From Larix kaempferi (Eukaryota; Streptophyta; Pinopsida; Pinales; Pinaceae): 64,000 nucleotides of DNA. Shown here one piece after another: positions 56,554-64,000 of this stretch. Every line of letters starts with the position of its first letter. The stretch's first letter is position 1. The notes under the pieces were generated by a model. The model saw only the letters and a list, made by a program, of their open reading frames with translations, ran no database searches and was not told where the DNA came from. The stretch covers positions 25,238,001 through 25,302,000 of the forward strand of contig BSBM01000753.1 in assembly GCA_027924585.1 (NCBI GenBank), in the 5' to 3' direction. A program made the translations under genes and the position numbers.

Positions 56554-59500
56554 TATACCAAGATAATATGTCTAGAACATAGTATGAACCTTTTGGTATC
56601 TTTGCGTTTGACCTTTTGGCCCTATCACATATGAATTATGGGTTTATATTGTAACAAATATAAGATACGACGAAATAAAAGTATATATATGTATATAATT
56701 TGTCTTTGTTATTCTATATAAATTATATTTAGAAGAATTTTGGGTTTGTAAGATCATTTTTAAACTTGGATTTATCAAGTACCAAGAGGAATCAAATTTT
56801 TTGAGATATGATTTTTTTATCATTTAATTAAATAATAACAACAAATACACCATAAGAAATTTGATTCCTCTAAATGTTTGATGGATCCAAATTCAAGGTG
56901 AGTTTATGTCAAATTGGACTATACAACACCAAGAGTCAAAATGAACTATAAAGCACTTGCTGCTCTCAGTGCAAAAATATGATCCATATTAATCTATAGA
57001 ATATGAACATTCTATGACATCAAGGCCTATAGAATTTTTATTGCACAAACATTGGCCCTATCACTCTATCCAATTACATTTAGAAGGACACTAGATTTGC
57101 AAAACATGAACCGTGTTGATCCACACACTATCAGAATTTTGGAATTGCAAGGATGAAAGAGCTTATATTACACAACCATTGTAAGTTCACGAGGTTAAAA
57201 TATTAGTGCAATGATACACAATATATATGTCTGTTTATGATATATACACCAGTGTATATACACCAGTATATATGTCTGTTTATGATATATACACCAGTAT
57301 ATATGTCTGTTTAGGATGATTATGATGAGGATTGTATGTCTCTTCTCTCTCTCACCCCCTTTATCTCCATCCAACACTTAACAACATAAACTTGTGAACT
57401 TAATAATGCGCGCACATTTTGTAAAGAATAAATGCGCTCGCATTTCGTCTAACATTAAGCGCTCCTATGAAAATATTTGAATTTAACTATAATGCGCGCT
57501 TGTTATTTGAATTTAAATATAACACGCGCGCGTTCTGGAGCACCTAATCACCCACTCCTCTCGCACCCACGTGTTAGCCACAGTCCTATGTGGTTGGTTC
57601 GGACTTACCAAACTTGTGCTATGCAATTTACTAAACCATAGCTAATTAGACATTTCCACTATTTTTCTCAATATGCCTGTTTTTCACTGCTCTCTACAAC
57701 ATGACATACATGACCATTATTGACGAAATTTTAGGCATAGATAGAATTTTTTATGCATATTTCAAATATGTAATTTAAAAAAAAAAATTATTGAGATTTT
57801 CTATTTATTTCCTAATTTTCTTGTGTCATCACTCCTTAAGTCAAAAAACATATTGTTAGTGTTTATTCTGTAACATTTTTTATTTCACAACCATTTTAAA
57901 AAAAAATTGTATGTTGCACTAGTAGACACCGACCTCTACATGCTATAAAAAATCCAAGTCGAAATAACGGCATTAATACCTCCAAAGGTTGTACCCACAT
58001 TTGATGTACCGTTCTCGAGGTTTGATCACCTACATAATTAAAAAAATAAAAAATAAACATTTAATTTTGGAAAAATAGTGTTACAGTAGTGCTACAGGTT
58101 CTATACATGTCTACCAATTTTTGTAAAATGAAACCGTCATTTAGGAACTAAAAGATTGCACCCACAAAAACATATACCTTATCATTTGCCAAAAAAATAA
58201 AAAGTGACTATTAGAAAAAATGAAATTTGACATAGTTATGTAAATTTTCAATACTTAAAACTTATATATTCAGAAACGTGACTCAATTTCTTACGTTTCA
58301 TATTTTTTACTCGATGCAAGATATTTTTTGTAAGTTTCTCAAAAAAACCAAGTTGAGGGATGCCTAATTTTTCAGTTTTCTATTGCATCTAACGTGCCAA
58401 AAGTGACCCTCATTAGCTTGCACATGCCCATACTCTAGTTACATAGGCTAGCATATACACCAACTTGTATATTCTAGTGTGTATATATATACACATATTC
58501 TCGTGTATATACAAATATTTGGTATACAATATACACTAGGCTTGGCATGTATATATACACTAGGCTTAACATATCCAAATTTTGAGTTTCTAACTAAATT
58601 AGGAGTTGGGATGTGGTGCTTTCATGACAATGACATTACTCTTGATGGGAAAACACTCATGATAATTTCAACGAAAAATTATTCCCTAGATTAGTACCTC
58701 TTATGTTGAAGTCGAACTAGGTAATCATATTTGAAGTATATTATGTGCCTTTCTAGACAAAGAGGGTCCCTCTCGTTCTCATCCATTTTGTTCAAGCATT
58801 TAAAAAAATGTACACTAGTGTATATTCTAGCAAGACCACAGGTATGTATATACACTCTAGTGTATATTACATTAGGCATATTTAGTGTATATTCTAAACT
58901 ATATATACTAGGTATATACTAGTTGCACCAAGGAGCGATGTGCTCTACAACCCAGTTTGTGGGAGATGTTGAGGCCAATTGGTCTAAAGAGTTGAATATT
59001 TGATATAATGCTAAAAGCCATGGAGGCCATATTAATGTAAACTCAACTTTTATTTTCATTAGTTATACAAATTGTTGTTTGATGAAGAATCCCTTCTCCT
59101 TTATGCTTTGAACCATATATGTGAGTTATGTGTCTTCTTTTCAATCTCATGTGTTATTTACTCTAAAATATAGTGCTTACTTGTAGATTGGTAAAGCGAT
59201 GGATAAGGTCAATGTCATCATAATCCATTTCCAATAAGGTTAACAAACATTACCACCAGTTTAACACTTACATAATATAAGTGGAGTTAATACCACCACT
59301 TCAAACCACATAATATAGGTGGATGCTAAAGATAATCCCATGAATACGTGTTACTCTTCTATAAGTTTTTTGGCAATGAAAAATGAAATAAATTATTTTA
59401 TTTTTTAAATTGTAGAGTATCTTCTTACCTTTATACTTATAATTTTTTTTCAAAAAACAATTTTTTTTTTAATTTAATAGCTCAAATCTATGTTGTATTT

Positions 59501-60906
59501 GCACTACATCTTTAAAAGATATCTTTAAGAGGATAAGAACAAGTTCTTATGTGCTATAATGTTTTTGGTGTGAAATAATATTTTTTACTTATCAATAACA
59601 TCTTCTACATAGAACATTAAGGAGCCTATATAAGTTTTAGTCATAAATAATGTTTTAATTATTTTTTTATTAAATTAATTAAAACCCTAATTATTCTACT
59701 AATACATTTTTTGTGTGAATAATTTTTTAATCTAATACTAAAACATAATGTTTTGGAAACTTCTTTTTTGCTAAAAACATGAGTATAAAATTGTAATATA
59801 CATATAAAACTATGGTATTTATATATAGTAGAATGAAAATCTATTAGCATGATGATCGTTGCCGTATGGGAAAGATAGCGTAGATCACAATCATTTTCTA
59901 CAGATTTTTCAATTTGATTGAAAAGGAAATTCGTATTTCTCTGTTTGTTGCATGTATGTAAATACGCATCCGTCTTATATGTTGAAATGTGGACTGCTGC
60001 CGTGTGTGAAAGACTGCATAGATTCAGTTCTAATTGTTGAGTATTGTTGTATGTTTCCCCAATGCATGGGTCAAGTTTTGTTGAGTATTGTTGTATGTTT
60101 TCCCAATGCATGGATCGAGTTTTGCTGAATATTGTTGTATGTTTCCCCAATGCATGGATCGAGTTTTGCTAAGTATTGTTGTATGTTTCCCCAATGCATG
60201 GATTGAGTTTTGTTGAGTATTGTTATATGTTTCCCCAATGCATGGATCGAGTTCTGCTGAGTGTTGTCGTCTAAACGCCCCAATGCGTAGATCCATTTTT
60301 TAATTGCTGAGTATTGTTGTATGTTTCCCCAATGAATGGATCGATTTTTGCTGCGTATTGTTGTATGTTTCCCCAATGCATGGATCGAGTTTTGCTGAGT
60401 ATTATCGTCTAAGCGCCCCAATGCGTAGATCCATTTTTTAATTGTTGAGTGTTGTTGTATGTTTCCCCAATGCATGGATGCGTGAGCATTCTAAATCCTT
60501 GATGTATGCGTCTTACCGAGGATAACTCTGCGGGAGTGAACCCTGCATTATCATACTACCCAGAGCAAAGATCTAAGACCTTCTTGATGTGGGAGACTTC
60601 TTGCTTACATTAGCTTGGATGGAAATCGCATTGGTGAATCCGCCACACCAGGTTTATAAGAAAAGTGTCTATTGCTCATTGGTTCTTGTGTTAAAATATA
60701 TATAGATTAACCTGGCATATAACACTAGTTCATATATCGATATATATACACTAGTGTATATACTGGTATATGCACTATACCCATGTATACGACAACTAGT
60801 GTATATACCAATATATACACCAATGTATATATTGGTATAGACACTAGTGTATAGACCAGTATACATATTGGTATATATACTCGAGTGTATATACTGGTCT
60901 ATACAC
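56554..60906 (-). repeat. Right arm of the giant inverted repeat
   Basis: Reverse-complement copy of 37467-41836, collinear throughout, with scattered substitutions. It starts ACCAAGATAATATGTCTAGA and includes the 44-bp array at 60018-60480 and the outer short palindromes from about 60720. Independent substitutions in the two arms argue against a sequencing or assembly fold-back artefact. Confidence 0.9.
60018..60480 (-). repeat. 44-bp tandem array, right arm
   Basis: Mirror of 37898-38356 with a similar number of units and the same long-variant units in mirrored places. Confidence 0.88.
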
Positions 60907-62650
60907 CAGTGTATATACTGAGATATACACTGGTGTATATACCAATATATACACCAGTGTATATACTGATATATACACTGGTGTATATACCAATATATAC
61001 ACCAGTGTATATACCTAGTGTATATACTGGTATATACACCAGCTGATGTATATACCAGTATATACACTGGTATAATACACTGGTATATACACTAGTGAAT
61101 ATACTAGTTTTATACACTGGTATATACACCATACCCACGTATAGTAATGTACACTAGTGTATATACTGGTATATACACTGTTATACAAACTCGTTTATAT
61201 ACTAGTGTATATTACTAACGTAGTATATACAGATATATAATGTATACACTAGTGTATATATATACACTACTGAAATATTCAAGAAAAATATACACTACTA
61301 GAATATACACTAGTGTATATACTGGTATATACACTAGTGTACATATATCCTGGTATATACACTAGAGTATATTCTAGCTAGTGTATATACTGATATATAC
61401 ACTACTGGTATATATCGGTACACTAGTGTGTATATATACCGATATACAACAGTATATACACTAGTGTATATTCTGGTATATAGACTAGTGTATATATCGA
61501 TACCTACAGTAGTATATACTGGTACCTACACTAGTATATACAAATCCATAACAAATCTTGTGCAATTTATCAAGTTGGTTATGAATATGAAAAGTTGAAC
61601 CAATATAGAAACAATGAGTATGGGGATGATAATGATGACGACAATGAGCTTGGGGATCATGATAGTGACAATGAGCATGAGCCTTCCATATATGTGCATA
61701 TATGGAAGTAAGTATATACAGAATCTTAAAAATTTACCAAGCTCATAGACATATACACTAGTATATATACCAGGTATATACACTAATGTATATACCTAGT
61801 AACATCCTGTTAGAATATGCCCTAGTACTAGTACTCATAATGTATACACTATATATACTAGTGTATATACTGTAGTATATATACTGTATATAAAGCAACT
61901 AGTTTATATACCAGTGTATATACTTGTATATCACCATGCCCATTGTCACCATCAACATCATTCTTCATTGTAATGCTCATTGTCACCATCACCATCAAAT
62001 GTAATATTCATTGTCACTATAACCATCCCCATTGTTTTGTTGTCTCATTGTCACCATCACCATCCTCATCTCCATGCCCATTGTCACCATTGTCGCCCTC
62101 ATGCTCATTTTCACCGTCATCATCCCCATGCTCATTGTTTCTATATTGGTTCAACTTTTCATATTCATTAGCAACTTGATAAATTGCACAAGCTCTGTCA
62201 TGGATTTGTCGACATATTCATAAACAACTTGATAAATTACATAAAATACTGGTTTTATATATATACACTAGTATATACCAGTGTATACACCAGTGTATAG
62301 ACTGGTATATACACCAATGTATATACCAGTATATGTACACTAGTATATATATCACTATATATACTATATATACTAGTGTATACACCAATTTATATATAGT
62401 ATATACACCAATGTATATACTGGGAGTATATACTAGTATATACACTGTTGTATATACCAGTGATATACACTATTGTATATACAAGTATACACTAATAATA
62501 TACACTAGTGTATATACATAACAGTAGTAATATACACTAATGTATATATACTGGTATATACACTAGTGTATACCAGTATGTAAGTACCGTATATAGTATA
62601 TACTAGTATATACACGAGTGTATATACTGGTATATAAACACTAATAGTAA
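60720..62650. repeat. Outer short-palindrome zone, right end
   Basis: Nearly 2 kb dominated by TATACACTAGTGTATATAC and variants (TATACACCAGTGTATA, TATACTGGTATATACAC), interrupted at 61545-61690 and 61940-62240 by another inverted repeat. The shared CACTAGTG core is self-complementary. Left of the fold-back only about 210 bases of the same zone survive. Confidence 0.88.
61535..62235. repeat. Second, smaller fold-back inside the right end
   Basis: 61545-61680 and about 62100-62235 are inverted copies: AGTTGGTTATGAATATGAAA, CCAATATAGAAACAATGAG and a TGGGGATGA/TCATCCCCA minisatellite in mirror order, ending in the same CAAATCCATAACA/CATGGATTTG words. A TCATTGTCACCATC minisatellite (61940-62130) and the short palindromes fill the loop and flanks. 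It has the same design as the giant element, at one tenth of its size. Confidence 0.75.
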
Positions 62651-64000
62651 CACTGACAACTACACTATGTAATACATTTTGTCACCATCAATATATTGCT
62701 AAAATAAATATGGTTTAGGACATAATGAAGCCTTGCCAAATTTCAACATGTTGATCATGAGGTGTAGGATTTTCGATGACATAGTCTTTTAATACTTCAA
62801 CATAATAGATTGGAAAAATGTTTTGAACCTATAAAATATTTTAAATCTATTAATATTTGGAATAAGAAGCAAATGAATAGTTTGCACTAAAAAAATTGAG
62901 TGAGTTTAGCATTTCAAAAAATCCCACGTAAATATAATGAAAATTATTCATCAACATTATGTAGAGGTTTACAATGTTCAACCATTGTGTTTAATCTTCT
63001 GGAGTTTCACTGTGTAGAGATTTAGGAATGATGTTTCTTCAAGTGGACACTCCACCCATCTTAAGGATTCAAATGAAGTTGTTGTATATGAAAAAGACTA
63101 TGACAAAATAAAAAAAAGATAGAGGAGAGTATTAACCCTTAGGAAAATAATAGAAAATAAAATAGATATAGTTATTAGGAACAAGTTGCAAAAACAAATG
63201 ATAAATTATGATAAAAATGAAATAAAACTAACAATGAATTATGCTAAAAATGATTTAATAAATTTAATATTAATATTTTTTTTGGTAAAAGATGGATAAA
63301 TAGAATTAATATTAATAAAAAATTTGTAAGTGATAAAATACTATTTAAATTAATAAAGAAAGATATTTAATAATGAAATGATAAAGGATTTTAATTTTAT
63401 CTATTTAAATTAATTAATAGTTGGAAGAATATATATATTTTTATGATATAATATTATAAAGAATTATTTAAATTAATTAATAGTTGGAAGAATATATATA
63501 TTTTTATGATATAATATTATAAAGAATTATAATAAGAAAACTATAATTGATTTAAGAAACTTAAATTACAAAATAGTAATAAAAAATTAATTAATTAATA
63601 AGATAACAAAATTTAAAATAATAATAAAGTATAATAAATTAATAATTAATAATAATAAATAAATTAGATTAAATAATGTCTTAGTATAGGAAGAAGTTTT
63701 ATATTTAAAAGAGAGTAAAACAAAAAGTTTTAAATTTAAAAGAGAGTAAGACAAAAAGTTTTAAATTTAAAAGAGAGTAATGGCAATCAATTAAAAGAAA
63801 TAAAATAAATAATTATTTTAACCTAGAAAATAGTAAAGAAATAAAAAATTTAGCTTAAAGATGGTAAAAAAAAATAATAATGAAATAAAAATTATTTAGA
63901 ATAATAAATTAAAAATTATTTATTGGAAAAATAAATTAGTTATAAATGAGTATTAAAAATAATAATTAATTAATTAATTAATAAAATAATAAAATAAAAA
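62651..64000. other. AT-rich flank with short tandem duplications
   Basis: No coding trace; in particular, no continuation of the viral RT was found. 63403-63528 holds two 63-base units (ATTTAAATTAATTAATAGTT). 63695-63780 holds three 31-base units (AGTTTTAAATTTAAAAGAGA). The last 100 bases are TAAT-rich. Confidence 0.6.

Larger units (their letters stand above)
37467..62650. mobile_element. Giant fold-back (long inverted-repeat) element, about 25 kb
   Basis: Two collinear inverted arms, 37467-41836 and 56554-60906, enclose about 14.7 kb. Order from outside in: short TATACACTAGTGTATA-type palindromes, a unique leader-like block, a 44-bp tandem array, about 3.4 kb of AT-rich sequence, then arrays of HindIII-centred palindromes. 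Landmarks match in mirror order: 37885 with 60487, 38500 with 59880, 39700 with 58690, 41090-41210 with 57320-57200, 41760 with 56640. Arms are roughly 93-95% identical by eye. The left end cuts the viral RT. On the right, the palindromic DNA continues about 1.7 kb further than on the left. No transposase was found. Foldback-type transposons with arms made of short repeats are the nearest known class. Confidence 0.7.

Noticed and set aside
60720-62650. CACTAGTG palindromes as termini of CACTA (En/Spm) transposons
   Set aside because: The motif occurs dozens of times in tandem and not as a pair at element ends, and no CACTA transposase or 3-bp target duplication was found.
37467-62650. The inverted arms as an assembly or library fold-back artefact
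   Set aside because: The arms differ by several percent with independent substitutions, differ in array length at the inner end, and have a 535-base block on one side only.

Overview
The window looks like nuclear DNA of a seed plant with a large, repeat-rich genome. The grounds are plant Ty3 and Ty1 retrotransposons, plant L1-type LINEs, an endogenous caulimovirid, and pieces of two plant gene families (lectin receptor kinase and 2-oxoglutarate dioxygenase). A gymnosperm is plausible from the style and decay of the repeats, but the sequence alone does not prove it. I see no intact host protein-coding gene, and almost every coding trace is a decayed mobile element.

Layout. 1-5160: a decayed Ty3/gypsy chromovirus in + orientation (primer site, gag, protease, RT, RNase H, integrase, chromodomain), followed by a possible 3' LTR with several short tandem duplications (5160-7320). 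7320-10060: a degenerate array of a CAACCATAGT-type motif. 10914-11081: a TATA box followed by a compact, highly paired foldback that resembles a plant microRNA precursor. 12652-18574: a full-length but broken plant LINE with a convincing 32-bp target duplication. 19080-20830: a minus-strand Ty1/copia remnant that has lost its integrase. A 5'-truncated minus-strand LINE (20852-24819, about 20-bp target duplication) is inserted right at its gag start. 25197-25301: a lectin receptor kinase scrap. 27935-29545: about five copies of a 330-bp satellite. 31766-32987: a 552-bp segment duplicated in direct orientation.

33298-37466: an endogenous caulimovirid (movement protein, coat protein, protease, start of RT). 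Its first frame of almost 900 codons is intact. One in-frame stop and one frameshift separate the later domains, and it ends abruptly inside RT. The break point is the outer edge of the most striking structure in the window: a giant fold-back of about 25 kb (37467 to about 62650).

The fold-back has arms of about 4.37 kb (37467-41836 and 56554-60906), which are near-identical inverted copies about 5-7% diverged by eye. Its outer ends are dense TATACACTAGTGTATA-type short palindromes, and inside the arms is a 44-bp tandem array. Next to the arms lie two arrays of HindIII-centred perfect palindromes (41828-43346 and 55287-56018). The loop of about 12 kb carries decayed Ty3 integrase copies, an 81-bp tandem array and a fragment of a spliced 2-oxoglutarate dioxygenase gene. 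A smaller, second fold-back built on the same short palindromes sits in the right end (61535-62212). No transposase is visible, so if this is a transposon it is non-autonomous. This fold-back family is my best candidate for an undescribed system, with the microRNA-like locus second.
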